Positions 47,716 to 57,003 are shown, counted from the first letter of the stretch. The stretch: 64,000 nt of DNA from Halioxenophilus sp033283405 (GCF_033283405.1 NZ_JAWMQR010000010.1:150110-214109); one strand, 5' to 3'. Numbers and translations: made by a program. Notes: generated from the letters alone by a model not told the origin.

Positions 47716-48567
47716 TCACGCCTGGCTTTTTTGCGCCTGCATCATGGCCAGGGCTGCGACAAAGCCGCCGTCCACCAACAGGTCGCAACCGGTAATGTAC
47801 GAGGCCTGTTTGGAGACCAAAAACAGCGCGGCGTTGGCGATCTCAACCGGCAGGCCATCGCGCTGCAGGGCAATCAGTTTACGCATGCCGGCGTAGTTCT
47901 CTTTATCGGCCTCTGCCTCCAACTGGCCCATGGGGGTATCGATCAAACCGGGCGAAAGCGACACCAGCCGTTTACCCCGGCGGCCCCAGGTAAAGGCGTG
48001 GTTTTTTACATAGTTGGTCAGCGCCCGCTTGGCGTAGGCGTAGGCAATGCCGGAGTTAGTCAGCGGCTGTTCCGGCAGCGCCGCCAGGCGCGACAACAGG
48101 TCGGGCAGCAGTGGCTCCGCCAGTAGTGCATCAATCTCCGGGTTGGGCGGAATCATATGGCCGCTCATGGAGGAGATAGCCACCGCGGCACCACCCGGGG
48201 CAATGCGGGCCGATAATTTTTCCAGCAGATCGATGGTGCTCACCAAATCCACCTGTACCATTTGTTGCCAGTCGGCCATGTGCGGCGAGAGCCCCACCGC
48301 GTGAATCACACCGGCCAGCTCGGGGGCGCTCTCCAGCTCCTTAAAAAATTGGTTAACCGCCGCCGCATCGCTGATATCCAGCACACTGTAACGGCAGCTG
48401 CCGCCCAGGGCGGTGCAGGCCTCGGCCAGGGTTTTTAATTTCGCTTCGTTAAGGTCGGTTAACCACAAGTCGTAACCCTGCTCGGCGGCCAGCAGCGCCG
48501 AAGCGCTGCCCATGCCACCAGTGGCGCCGGTGATTAACAGAGTGCCGGCACTGTTTTTATTATTCAT
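47716..48567 (-). CDS. Short-chain dehydrogenase in the Rieske operon
   Basis: A 283-residue SDR. The cofactor loop is TGATGGMGSASAL with DLNEAK after strand 2 (NAD preference). The catalytic Ser is in AISSMSGHM and YxxxK is YAYAK. It is paralogous to the SDR at 30.5 kb. As last gene of the MarR-Rieske alpha-beta operon, its likely job is to oxidise the cis-dihydrodiol made by the dioxygenase. That is inference from position. AAGGG precedes ATG 48567. Confidence 0.88.
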   Translation of the reverse strand: MNNKNSAGTLLITGATGGMGSASALLAAEQGYDLWLTDLNEAKLKTLAEACTALGGSCRYSVLDISDAAAVNQFFKELESAPELAGVIHAVGLSPHMADWQQMVQVDLVSTIDLLEKLSARIAPGGAAVAISSMSGHMIPPNPEIDALLAEPLLPDLLSRLAALPEQPLTNSGIAYAYAKRALTNYVKNHAFTWGRRGKRLVSLSPGLIDTPMGQLEAEADKENYAGMRKLIALQRDGLPVEIANAALFLVSKQASYITGCDLLVDGGFVAALAMMQAQKSQA

Positions 48568-48585
48568 GCGCAATCCCTTTCACTC

Positions 48586-49152
48586 TTAAAAAATGAGCGC
48601 CAGGCTCGGTACGGTAATCACATCCCAGTCGGTGATCACCTCGCGCTTAAAGATGCGGAATTCGCCGTCCACCTCTTTTAACAGATCGCGCCGGCCACCG
48701 GTGTAGGTGTGGTTGTCGGTACCGCTGTGACTGTAGAACATCTGGAAGTTGGAGTAGACCCGATAGCTGTTATCCTCCAGCGGTTCCACCTCAATGTTGG
48801 AGATAAACCGGCGGGTGCGCGGCGCCGGGCTCTCGGCCCAGGCGGTGGTTTTAAAGGGGCGATAGGTGCGCACAAAGGTGGCCAGGTGGCCATCGAAACG
48901 CAGGGGTGAACCCTGGCCGCCTTTGGCCCGCTCCAGCTCCTGGTCTGTGCCGAGGAAGGCTTCGGTGTCTTGCAGCTCCGGGTTGGCTTGCGGTACAAAC
49001 CGGGCCGGCATGCTGTACTCAATTTCGTTATCCACCAGCCCCAGCCACTGTTGAAAACAGCGCTCGTCTAACAGGCGCGCCTCTTTGTAGTAGAACTGGC
49101 TAACACGGTTGATCAGTTCCAGGTCGAAACTCTTATTGGCCATTGCACTCAT
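48586..49152 (-). CDS. Rieske ring-hydroxylating dioxygenase beta subunit
   Basis: A 188-residue small subunit with a SnoaL/NTF2-like fold. Family marks are VSQFYYKEARLLDERCFQQW at the start, then RTRRFISNIEVEP, and YTGGRRDLLKEVDGEFRIF near the end. It forms an alpha3beta3 hexamer with the alpha subunit gene whose stop is 1 bp away. GAGGAG is 9 bases upstream of ATG 49152. Confidence 0.93.
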   Translation of the reverse strand: MSAMANKSFDLELINRVSQFYYKEARLLDERCFQQWLGLVDNEIEYSMPARFVPQANPELQDTEAFLGTDQELERAKGGQGSPLRFDGHLATFVRTYRPFKTTAWAESPAPRTRRFISNIEVEPLEDNSYRVYSNFQMFYSHSGTDNHTYTGGRRDLLKEVDGEFRIFKREVITDWDVITVPSLALIF

Positions 49153-49153
49153 C

Positions 49154-50452
49154 TTATTGCTCCTCACCAAACATGTCGCCGCGCCAGCGTTGATAAAAAC
49201 TGCGCGCGTAGTGTTCGTTGTAACAACGGCCTACCACGCCGGGAATTTCCGGGTGCGGTTTCTCCTCACCCATGCCGAGGCCGTAGTAGTAGGGTTGATC
49301 GTTCAGGTATTGAATATTGGAGCCGAGGAACTGCTGGCTCCAGGCGTAGGAGTCCTCCTGCTCAAGCATACCGGCCGGGCCAAAGCTCATGGTGTAGGAG
49401 GCCCGCAGCTGTTCGCGAATATGGTCCGGCGCCTCTACCGGTGTCAGCCACCACGACCAGTACTCAATCAATCCCGGTGCCCGCGGGTGGCTCACGCGCA
49501 GGGTCGACTGCCCCCACAGCAGTGACAGATTGGGGTAGACCCCCAAGGCCATCCCTTTAATACGCGCCTGTTCCGGTGAGAGCCGTTCGGCCACGGTGCG
49601 CTCCACTTCGGCGAGATACTCTTTTAATTCCGGCGAGGCCATTGGGTCGTGACAGCCGCGATCCTCCATCGAGGTCTCTTCCGGTAGCAGACGAATGGCG
49701 CTGGCGTGGCCGGGGGTGGGCACCACGGTAACGCCGTACTGTTCAATCTCCTGGGCCGGGGCAGAGTCTTGGGCCACCAGCGAGCCGTGCAAAAAGGCGG
49801 CGTGGCCGATATCGCCCAGCATATTTTCTACCGGCAGTTTCCAGTTACATTTCAACTGCCACTTATGGGCCGGGCCCACCACCTCCAGGCCGCCGGGGAA
49901 GCGATCGAAAAAAGCCTCCATGTAAAATTTCATATCGCCCAGGTAGCTGTCGAGGGACTCAATCTCCGGGTTTAAACTGGCGAAGATTAAGCCGAAGGCG
50001 GTCTCCACCCGCGGCACCGCTTTTAAGCTCAACGCCGCGCGATCGATTTTGTGGCCCAGTGGCTGCGCCTGGGGAATACCCACCAGTTCGCCGGTGGGAC
50101 GGAAAGACCAAGTGTGGTAGGGGCAGACAAAACGTGCGGTGTTACCCTGGTCGGCGCGGCAGACGCGCAGGCCACGGTGGGGGCAACTGTTGATGCTTAC
50201 CGCAATTTTGCCATCGGCACCGCGGGCGACAATTACCGGAATTTCGCCCATATAAGCAGAGACAAAATCCCCCGGCTTTTTCAGCTGGCTTTCGTGGGCC
50301 AGGTAGAGCCAGTTCTTTTCAAAAATGCGTTTCTGTTCGCGTTGATAGACCGCCTCGCTGCTAAACACCTGGCGGCTAACGTGACTGTAGTCGGCCGCCA
50401 ACAGCTGCTCGGCCGTTAGCCGCGGGTCATCTAATTGGACGATGGTATTCAT
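49154..50452 (-). CDS. Rieske ring-hydroxylating dioxygenase alpha subunit
   Basis: A 432-residue catalytic subunit. The Rieske cluster ligands are CPHRGLRVCRAD and CPYHTW (about 88-112). The mononuclear iron site is DIGHAAFLHG (Asp, His, His), the canonical bridging aspartate. With the beta subunit it would hydroxylate an aromatic ring or aromatic acid. No ferredoxin or reductase is in the operon, so electrons come from elsewhere. A strong ribosome site (AGGAGGAGA) precedes ATG 50452. Confidence 0.94.
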   Translation of the reverse strand: MNTIVQLDDPRLTAEQLLAADYSHVSRQVFSSEAVYQREQKRIFEKNWLYLAHESQLKKPGDFVSAYMGEIPVIVARGADGKIAVSINSCPHRGLRVCRADQGNTARFVCPYHTWSFRPTGELVGIPQAQPLGHKIDRAALSLKAVPRVETAFGLIFASLNPEIESLDSYLGDMKFYMEAFFDRFPGGLEVVGPAHKWQLKCNWKLPVENMLGDIGHAAFLHGSLVAQDSAPAQEIEQYGVTVVPTPGHASAIRLLPEETSMEDRGCHDPMASPELKEYLAEVERTVAERLSPEQARIKGMALGVYPNLSLLWGQSTLRVSHPRAPGLIEYWSWWLTPVEAPDHIREQLRASYTMSFGPAGMLEQEDSYAWSQQFLGSNIQYLNDQPYYYGLGMGEEKPHPEIPGVVGRCYNEHYARSFYQRWRGDMFGEEQ

Positions 50453-50489
50453 GTCTCTCCTCCTCCGTTTGGGGGCGAAATTTAATTAA

Positions 50490-50948
50490 TTATTCTTGTT
50501 GCTGTTTTTCAAAGTCTTCGATGATGCGGCGCAGTTTTTTAATGTCTTTCAGCATCCGCTGGCACATCTTCAGGTCGCTTTCGGTTAATAGGGAATCGAC
50601 AATATTCACCAGCTTGCCGCCCAGTTGATTTTCAAACTCCTTGCCCTTGTTGGTGGCAGAGAGCAGCGGTGAGGTTTTGTGGTCGGGGTTGGGTTGCTTA
50701 TCAATCAGCTGTAACTCCAGCAGGCGGTTCACCGCCCGCTGCACCACCTGCCGTGGGTGGCCGACGTGACGGCTCACCTGCGAGGCGGTCATGGGCGCGT
50801 CGGATTCGCTGATCATAATCAGCACCAGCCGCTCCAGCCGGGTAAGGGAGGTGCTGCCCACGGCATCGGTGAGAATAAACTGGGCACTGTCTTTGAGCCG
50901 TATCGACTCCTCAATCAGTGCCACCAGGGGGTTATCTTTAATGCTCAT
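50490..50948 (-). CDS. MarR-family regulator of the Rieske operon
   Basis: A 152-residue winged-helix regulator. The recognition region is MTASQVSRHVGHPRQVVQRA, the wing DKQPNPDHKTSPLL, and dimerisation helices flank it. It is the first gene of a minus-strand operon, 37 bp before the alpha subunit, and should repress or activate it in response to an aromatic ligand. The candidate operator at 51122-51156 lies upstream of it. Confidence 0.9.
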   Translation of the reverse strand: MSIKDNPLVALIEESIRLKDSAQFILTDAVGSTSLTRLERLVLIMISESDAPMTASQVSRHVGHPRQVVQRAVNRLLELQLIDKQPNPDHKTSPLLSATNKGKEFENQLGGKLVNIVDSLLTESDLKMCQRMLKDIKKLRRIIEDFEKQQQE

Positions 50949-51016
50949 ACTGCGTGGTTTACCTGTTGCAACAGCTTAAAGAACAACTGCAAAGAGTAGT
51001 GCCGCCAATGGCTTGG

Positions 51017-51055
51017 AAAAAAATGGCGGGCAGGCCAATCGAGCACCTACCCGCC
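51017..51055 (-). terminator. Intrinsic-terminator hairpin in the MarR operon leader
   Basis: On the minus strand a stem (GGCGGG..GG / CC..CCCGCC, 51025-51055) is followed by seven T (51017-51023). It is a textbook terminator. It lies 69 bp before the MarR start codon but after the end of the upstream gene, whose own terminator is at 51319-51354. So it may attenuate the operon or end a short leader RNA. Confidence 0.75.
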
Positions 51056-51121
51056 GTTGCCAACTGCTTTTTTTATAATTTTTAGTGCGACAAATTGCTT
51101 AATTGTGACCCTTTGGAAATA

Positions 51122-51156
51122 TGTCACCTATGTTTCAAGTTGTCACATAGGTGACA
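51122..51156. promoter_or_regulatory. Nested palindromes upstream of the MarR operon
   Basis: A perfect 11-bp inverted repeat, TGTCACCTATG (51122-51132) and CATAGGTGACA (51146-51156), with a 13-bp spacer. Inside it is a second palindrome, TGTCACATAGGTGACA (51141-51156). Such a two-site layout fits cooperative repressor binding, most likely by the MarR protein itself. No gene or hairpin function explains it. Confidence 0.6.
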
Positions 51157-51318
51157 GATTGGGGGATTCTGCCAGCCAATGGAGCGTGCGTCAACTAATG
51201 CTATCTGGCCGCAGCTGCCGGTGGACAGACGGAAGGATTGCGAGCCTGTGCGGGCGCGGCACCATACAGAGCGTTAATAAAGTGCTGGGCGATGAGCGGA
51301 AAGGTATTCAGAGGGAGC

Positions 51319-51354
51319 AAAAAAAAGCGCCATTAGGGGGATTAAAAATGGCGC
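51319..51354 (-). terminator. Intrinsic terminator after the EAL gene
   Basis: On the minus strand the stem GCGCCATT / AATGGCGC (51327-51354) is followed by eight T (51319-51326), 46 bp past the EAL gene stop. Confidence 0.88.
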
Positions 51355-51399
51355 CAAAGGAGATCAACGTGGCAACCTAAGCCGGCTGCCACGCCTCGG

Positions 51400-53031
51400 T
51401 TAGCAGAGCTGCAGCTGATGACGGCCGTTCATTGCCGGGCCGGTTGGCTGAACGGCAGCGTGGAAAATAGCGGATGCCGATGGCCAGCCAATCGGCGGTT
51501 GCATCTGAGCCGCCAGCAGGAAGTTGTGTGCCGTCATGGGTTTACCAAAAAACCATCCCTGGCCAAATTGCACTCCAATATCCAACAGCAGCTGGTACTG
51601 AGCCTCGGTCTCTATCCCTTCGGCCACCATCTGCAGGTTGAGTTTGTTGGCGATATCAACAATGTGTGGAATCAGCGAAGTCTTCAGTCCCTTGGTTTCA
51701 ATATCGCTGACAAAACTGCGGTCGATTTTTAGGTAGTTGCAGTTAAGGTTATCGACGTGGGCCAGGCTCGAGTAACCGGTGCCGAAATCGTCGATCGAGA
51801 GCGAGAAGCCGGCCTCGGCCAACTCCCGCAAAATCTCCTTGGCAAAACTGTGCTCCAGAAATTCATCTTCGGTAATTTCCAAGGTGATGTTAAAACGGCT
51901 GGTCACCAGCGGTGTCATGGTCAGCAGCTCGCGTACGGCGCCGCTCTCAATATCGGCCGGGCAGATATTCAGGCTCACCTTAAAACCATCGGGCAGGTTA
52001 GTGTCGCTGTTGAGGTCGGTTAATACGGTATTGATCATCTGCCGGGTAAAGGCCCAGGTGAGCTTCTGCCGTTTCAGTTCCGGGAAAAAATCCGCCGGTG
52101 AGAGAAAGCCGGCCCGGTCGGCAAAGCGGGCCAACACTTCACAGCCAATAATCTGTTGCGACTGCATATCGACAATCGGTTGGTAGAGCCAAAAAAATGG
52201 GTAGCTCCCCACGGCGCGGCGTACGCGGGCGGCCACCGTGTTGCGCGCGCTGATCTGGTGGTTAAACAGGTAGGCACTGAGCAGCCCGCCGCCAAACACA
52301 GAGAGCAAAGCCAACACCAGCAGCGCCCGGTTTTGGGTGATGATCTCGCCATAGCTCAATTCGGTAGCCACGCACAGGCCGGTGTGGCTGTCACACTGGT
52401 CGCGATAGAGTCCCTCACGGGTCAGCTTGGAGCCGCCGTGGCGGTTGGCGTGAAAGATGGCTGGGTTGCCATAGAGGGTATAGGGTGACCGAGTATCACC
52501 GTTGACATAATAAAACTGGAAGCGCCGGTTATCCTCAAACAGCTCATCAAGCCGGCCGGGGTGCAGGCTCAGGCCAATATTACCGCGCGACACGGCCAGG
52601 GTTGTGTCATAGATATCGGCAAACAGGGGTTCGCGAATTTTGCGTTCGATATAGACATCGGTGCCGTCGGCCATGCGAAAGTCGGGTTTGTTGATGGAGG
52701 TGCGCGGTGCGTTGAACACGCCCGGCAGTGCGCCACAGTGAACCTTGCCATCGGCAATAAAACCGATATCCATGATAAATTTGGCGGTCAGCAGTGCGCG
52801 GCGCATCTGGAAAACTTCCGCCTCGCCGCACTGGTTAAAATGGTGCGCACCCAGGGCTGCGAAAATAGACTGGGCCTCATCAATAACCCGCGCCACCGAG
52901 TCACTGCGTTTATCGAGCAGTGATGCCTGCTCATCGGCCACCGTTGCCCAAAGCGTAATAAAAAATAGAGCGCCCACCAAAAGCGCATGGCTGGTGGCGA
53001 CAAGGGCGGTGAGCAGATGTTGTTTAACCAT
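51400..53031 (-). CDS. CSS-motif EAL phosphodiesterase
   Basis: A 543-residue membrane c-di-GMP phosphodiesterase. Two helices (about 10-32 and 235-258) flank a periplasmic CSS-type sensor. The sensor has paired cysteines in CGEAEVFQMRRALLTAKF and KVHCGALPG, which in this family respond to redox by disulfide formation. The EAL domain (about 280-520) starts GCEVLARF, with SIDDFGTGYSSL, KIDRSFV and VAEGIET intact, so it should be active. No GGDEF. Monocistronic. Confidence 0.92.
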   Translation of the reverse strand: MVKQHLLTALVATSHALLVGALFFITLWATVADEQASLLDKRSDSVARVIDEAQSIFAALGAHHFNQCGEAEVFQMRRALLTAKFIMDIGFIADGKVHCGALPGVFNAPRTSINKPDFRMADGTDVYIERKIREPLFADIYDTTLAVSRGNIGLSLHPGRLDELFEDNRRFQFYYVNGDTRSPYTLYGNPAIFHANRHGGSKLTREGLYRDQCDSHTGLCVATELSYGEIITQNRALLVLALLSVFGGGLLSAYLFNHQISARNTVAARVRRAVGSYPFFWLYQPIVDMQSQQIIGCEVLARFADRAGFLSPADFFPELKRQKLTWAFTRQMINTVLTDLNSDTNLPDGFKVSLNICPADIESGAVRELLTMTPLVTSRFNITLEITEDEFLEHSFAKEILRELAEAGFSLSIDDFGTGYSSLAHVDNLNCNYLKIDRSFVSDIETKGLKTSLIPHIVDIANKLNLQMVAEGIETEAQYQLLLDIGVQFGQGWFFGKPMTAHNFLLAAQMQPPIGWPSASAIFHAAVQPTGPAMNGRHQLQLC

Positions 53032-53697
53032 ACAGCTAATCCTGGTCTTGCACTGTTTGGCTTTGGTTAGAGTGTCCCTTAGCCAAACATCCGTGTAACT
53101 CTGTTAACAGTCAGCGCGCAGCCGGTCGCTCCCAGGCATGCTTCACTTATTTTCCTAAGAATCCTTACCAAAAGCTGGGGCGCAAGCCGTCAGCAACCGC
53201 CCGGGCAAAAAAAGGCCGGAGAGTTTTAAATTTGCGAATCATAATGGTTAAAACAGAGAGGGTCTCAGGCGGTAAAACTGCCGACGGACGCACTGCTGAA
53301 TGAAGCCCAATCAATTTGGACTTGCCCGGGCCAGCACAGGCTGGCTGGGTAATTGTAGGTATCGTTGGTGTAAACAGCGGAGTGCATGCTAATGGCTTAT
53401 CGCCAAAAAAATTTGAGCTAGGTCAGACGATGACGCAAGCGGTGTACGACCTTAGTCGAGGGTCGGTGTGGAAAATAGACAATCCCAGTTCCGGATTGCC
53501 AAACAGCCGGCGTAAGCGCAGCGCCCGCCCCGAAATTGCACCACCATCTTTTGCCGCAACCACCGCTTGGCCGGGCTTTAGTGCTCCCCTCTTCCGCCCT
53601 ATTTTGTTGTTTCATGCCCGGCGCTGGTTGGCGCTCCATCACCGCTGGCTAATAGATGATTTTTGCGACAGGGCCCACATTAATATAGCGGTCGGCA
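53032..53697. other. Gene-free spacer
   Basis: About 670 bp between the EAL gene start and the DUF6436 gene. Open readings on both strands (for example plus 53316-53714) are proline/arginine-rich with no family match or ribosome site. No RNA gene or strong repeat seen. Confidence 0.5.
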
Positions 53698-54297
53698 ATG
53701 GCACGAATTGTTAAAAGCTATAGAGCATCTATACTCAGGTCATTTGTTAGTGAGTGGTTACCCCAAGTGAAAAAGTCGCGAAAGCTCTTCGCGTATCTGC
53801 TACTGACCGTTTGGTTGAGCAGCTGCGCCTTCGCGTTTTGGTGGTTTCAATTCCAATACCTGGGCCGGTTCGACAGCCGGTTGGCGGCCTTTAATGGCGA
53901 GGCGCTCAGCCAGATACATCTGCAGCCCTCTACAACAACAAAAACCGCATTGGTGATGCACTTTGTCGACCCGAGCTGCCCCTGCAGCCGGTTCAGCAAA
54001 CCCCATATTCGGGATCTGGAAGCGCGCTTCCAAGGGAGTGTGGAGTTCATCAATAGCGATAGCCAGGCGCTCGATCTGTTAGCACTGGAGGTGCCGGCCA
54101 CGCCCGCCGTCGCCATCTGGAGCAGCAGCGGCGAGCTGGCCTATTTTGGCCCCTACAGTGGTGGGGCCGTGTGTGGGTCGGGTGAAGACTTTGTAGTCTC
54201 TGTGCTTAATCTTTTACAACAGGGATCCAACCCCAGCTGGGTCAACTTGGACGCAGTGGGTTGTTTTTGCCCGCTCAACAAACACACTAAGAGGTAG
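53698..54297 (+). CDS. DUF6436 thioredoxin-like membrane protein
   Basis: A 199-residue protein. A membrane anchor (about 31-50) is followed by a thioredoxin-like domain (about 75-185). The redox site is HFVDPSCPCSRFSKPH (CPC instead of CxxC) and the cis-Pro is in VPATPAVAIWS. More cysteines occur in SGGAVCGSG and VGCFCPLN. The family function is unknown. The start could also be GTG 53767, which would put the helix first. The chemoreceptor starts on the base after its stop. Confidence 0.75.
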   Translation: MARIVKSYRASILRSFVSEWLPQVKKSRKLFAYLLLTVWLSSCAFAFWWFQFQYLGRFDSRLAAFNGEALSQIHLQPSTTTKTALVMHFVDPSCPCSRFSKPHIRDLEARFQGSVEFINSDSQALDLLALEVPATPAVAIWSSSGELAYFGPYSGGAVCGSGEDFVVSVLNLLQQGSNPSWVNLDAVGCFCPLNKHTKR

Positions 54298-55803
54298 GTG
54301 GCTGTGGTTAACGACTCCCCTTTAACCAACCATTTTGCAAAATCCGATGGCCTGATGCTGGCCATCTGTTACGGCTTAACGGTCTATTCACTGGGCTTGG
54401 CCTTCTGGTACAACACCTGGCTGGAGGCCATTGTGATCGGCGTTGGCAGTGCCGTTGCGCTAACGGCACTTTATGCCATCGCCAAGGGTACGGCGGTCTG
54501 CCGTATCGCCATGGGCGCCGGTTTTATGATCTACACGGCGCTGCACATTCACCAGGCCCACGGCATGATCGAGTTTCACTTCGGTGTTTTTGCCCTGCTG
54601 GCCATGCTGCTCTTCTATCGCGACTGGCTGCCCATTGTTGCGGCGGCGGCCACCATCGCCGTGCACCACTTCCTCTTCTTCTATCTGCAGATAAGCGGAG
54701 CCGATGTCTGGGTTCTGCGCACTACCGACTCCGGCTTTCTAATTATTCTGCTGCACGCCGGTTACGTGGTGGTAGAGACGGCGCTGCTGATTTTAATGGC
54801 CGTTAAATTAAACAGCGAAGCCCGCCAAACCCTGGAGCTGATTCGGGTGACCGATGCCATCCTTGCCTCCGGCGCCATCGATTTAAGCCAGCGCACCTCC
54901 GGCGCCACCGAGGTATTAAAGCGTTTCGACCGCTATACCGGTGATGTCGGCTCGCTGGTTAATTTGGTGCGCGACAGTGCCGGGCAGATCAACAGCGATG
55001 GCAATAACCTGGCCACCATCACCGACGAAATCAGCGAGCACACCCAGGTGCAACAGCGCGAGACTGAGCTTGTGGCCGGCGCGGTGGAAGAGCTGAGCGC
55101 GGCCATTGCCGATGTCACCAGCAACGCCGAGCAGACCGCCCAATCCTCCAGCCAGGTAGACGAAAACGCCCAGCAGGCCACCGCCGTTTGTCACGCAACC
55201 CAAGCCGCCGTCGAGCGCCTGGCCGAAGAGATCCGCCAGGCGGCCGGCTCCATTGGCACACTCAACCACCAGGCCACGCAGATTGGTTCGGTATTGGATG
55301 TGATTCGCGGCATCGCCGAGCAGACCAACCTGCTCGCTCTAAACGCCGCGATTGAAGCGGCCCGCGCCGGTGAACAGGGGCGCGGCTTTGCCGTGGTGGC
55401 CGATGAGGTGCGCGCCCTGGCCCAACGTACGCAGCAGTCCACCGAAGAGATCAACCAGATGATCAAACAGCTGCAGTCGGGCAGCCAGAGCGCCGTACAG
55501 GTGATTGAACAGAGCCAGAGCCAGGCGGAAAACTGTGTGCTGAATACCCAAAATACCCTGCATCTGATCGAGCAGGTCAGCGGCGCCATGCAGAACATCA
55601 ACCAGATGAACACTCTGATTGCCACGGCGGCCAGCCAGCAGCGCAGCGTGATTGGCGAGGTGAGCCGCAACCTGAGCAATATGCTGGACGCCAGCAACCG
55701 CACCTCGGAAGATTCGCAAAACGCCGCCAGTTGCGCCGCCTCCCTCAAGCAGGTGGCCGAGCAGCTCAGCGCTATTTTGCAGCGCTTTACAGTGGCGGCT
55801 TAG
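54298..55803 (+). CDS. Methyl-accepting chemotaxis protein with a histidine-rich membrane sensor
   Basis: A 501-residue chemoreceptor. About six membrane helices (20-180) replace the usual periplasmic domain. They contain HIHQAHGMIEFHFGVF, YRDWLPIVAAAATIAVHHFLFF, a conserved histidine-rich pattern that may bind metal or heme. A HAMP-like linker (about 185-240) and the signalling hairpin follow, with the tip EQTNLLALNAAIEAARAGEQ and GRGFAVVADEVRALAQRT. It has no CheB/CheR tail pentapeptide. The start GTG 54298 abuts the DUF6436 stop with no gap. Confidence 0.92.
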   Translation: MAVVNDSPLTNHFAKSDGLMLAICYGLTVYSLGLAFWYNTWLEAIVIGVGSAVALTALYAIAKGTAVCRIAMGAGFMIYTALHIHQAHGMIEFHFGVFALLAMLLFYRDWLPIVAAAATIAVHHFLFFYLQISGADVWVLRTTDSGFLIILLHAGYVVVETALLILMAVKLNSEARQTLELIRVTDAILASGAIDLSQRTSGATEVLKRFDRYTGDVGSLVNLVRDSAGQINSDGNNLATITDEISEHTQVQQRETELVAGAVEELSAAIADVTSNAEQTAQSSSQVDENAQQATAVCHATQAAVERLAEEIRQAAGSIGTLNHQATQIGSVLDVIRGIAEQTNLLALNAAIEAARAGEQGRGFAVVADEVRALAQRTQQSTEEINQMIKQLQSGSQSAVQVIEQSQSQAENCVLNTQNTLHLIEQVSGAMQNINQMNTLIATAASQQRSVIGEVSRNLSNMLDASNRTSEDSQNAASCAASLKQVAEQLSAILQRFTVAA

Positions 55804-55887
55804 GGTGGGCTGCCAGCAGGCCGGGTGTGGTCTGCTGGCCTGTAACGGCTAGCCTTTGCTAAGCCCTTGCTTTGCCAGCCCGCTTTA

Positions 55888-55972
55888 TTGCTAACCCCTT
55901 TCTGTTGTTAACCCCTCTCTATTGTTAACCCCTCTCTATTTCTGACCCCTCTCTATTTCTAACCCCTCTCTT
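55888..55972. repeat. Five tandem copies of a 17-bp repeat
   Basis: Five units of TTKYTAACCCCTCTCTA follow one another with few differences (copies 2 and 3 are identical). They sit between the convergent chemoreceptor and LysR genes. A related but decayed array is at 58447-58507, so this is a repeat family of the genome. Confidence 0.85.
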
Positions 55973-56009
55973 TACCGACGCCTGCCCGGTGTTAAGCCCG
56001 CAGGCCACC

Positions 56010-56894
56010 TCAATCGTGAAACTGCGCCACTATCTGCTGCCGCAACCACTGGTTGGCCGGGTCCTGGTGGTCGCGCCGGTGCCAGCAGAGGTACATGGTG
56101 AGAGTGGGGCTGGCGAAGGGTAAGGGGGCGGAGGCGAAGCCCTGCAGATTAACCTGCCCCATGCGGCTGGGCAGTGCGCAGATCATGGCGCTGCCGCGCA
56201 AAAAGGCGGGCAGTGCCGAGAAGTTGGGCACCGACACCCGCGCCAGCCCCGCCTCCCGTTGTGCCAGCAGGCGCTGGTTCGATTGTTGGTCGTCAAACAG
56301 CACCTCAATATACTCGGCGGCGTTAAAGGCTTCGCTAGTGGTGGGGGCCGACCGCACTGAGCCGTCGTAAAAGCAGGCCATCTCATCATCAAACAGCCGC
56401 TGCTGGAAGATATCGGCGCCCTCCGGTGGGAAGGGGGTAATCAACAGCTGGCAGCGGGCCTCACGCAATAGCTCGCTGGAGGGGTTGCCCGAGGGCATAA
56501 AGCGAAAGCTGATGTCGATTGCGTCGTTGCGCAGCCGCTGAATCAGGCGCGGGAAGATCAAATCCCGCTGAAAATCATTGGCCGCCACGGTGAACTGCAT
56601 GCGGCCAATGAGTGGGTCGAACGGGCGTTTGTCGGTGAGCGCCTTTAAGCCATCCAGCACCGCCTGAATCGGCTCGCGCAGGGCCAGCGCCCGCTCGGTG
56701 GGGGCAATACCGCGCCCGGCGCGGACAAACAACGGGTCGCCCAGCACCAGGCGCAGCTTATCCAGCAGGTGGCTCACCGCCGACTGAGTAACCCCCAAGC
56801 GCGCCGCTGCCTTGGAGACCGAGCCCTCCTCCAGCACCGCCAAAAAGGTCTTCAGGCTGCGGCCATCCAAGGTAGTGAAATCGAAATCGCTCAT
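56010..56894 (-). CDS. LysR-family transcriptional regulator
   Basis: A 294-residue regulator. The winged helix is FLAVLEEGSVSKAAARLG then VTQSAVSHLLDKLR, and the effector domain (about 95-294) is of the NodD/PcpR-like type (GRMQFTVAANDFQRDLIFP). ATG 56894 is chosen because the helix-turn-helix must be near the start; a reading from 57002 overlaps the divergent promoter. It is divergent from DUF2218 across 110 bp and likely regulates that three-gene set. Confidence 0.9.
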   Translation of the reverse strand: MSDFDFTTLDGRSLKTFLAVLEEGSVSKAAARLGVTQSAVSHLLDKLRLVLGDPLFVRAGRGIAPTERALALREPIQAVLDGLKALTDKRPFDPLIGRMQFTVAANDFQRDLIFPRLIQRLRNDAIDISFRFMPSGNPSSELLREARCQLLITPFPPEGADIFQQRLFDDEMACFYDGSVRSAPTTSEAFNAAEYIEVLFDDQQSNQRLLAQREAGLARVSVPNFSALPAFLRGSAMICALPSRMGQVNLQGFASAPLPFASPTLTMYLCWHRRDHQDPANQWLRQQIVAQFHD

Positions 56895-57003
56895 AATAGT
56901 TATGATCAAACATCGGTTTTTTTTAATACCATAACAGATGGATACTGCAATGGCACTCCGGGCATGGGGCCCGGCAGCAAAAACCCATAAAGGACATTGC
57001 ACT

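Noticed and set aside
53316..53714. Plus-strand 132-codon reading
   Set aside because: Low-complexity Pro/Arg composition, no ribosome site, runs into the real gene in another frame.
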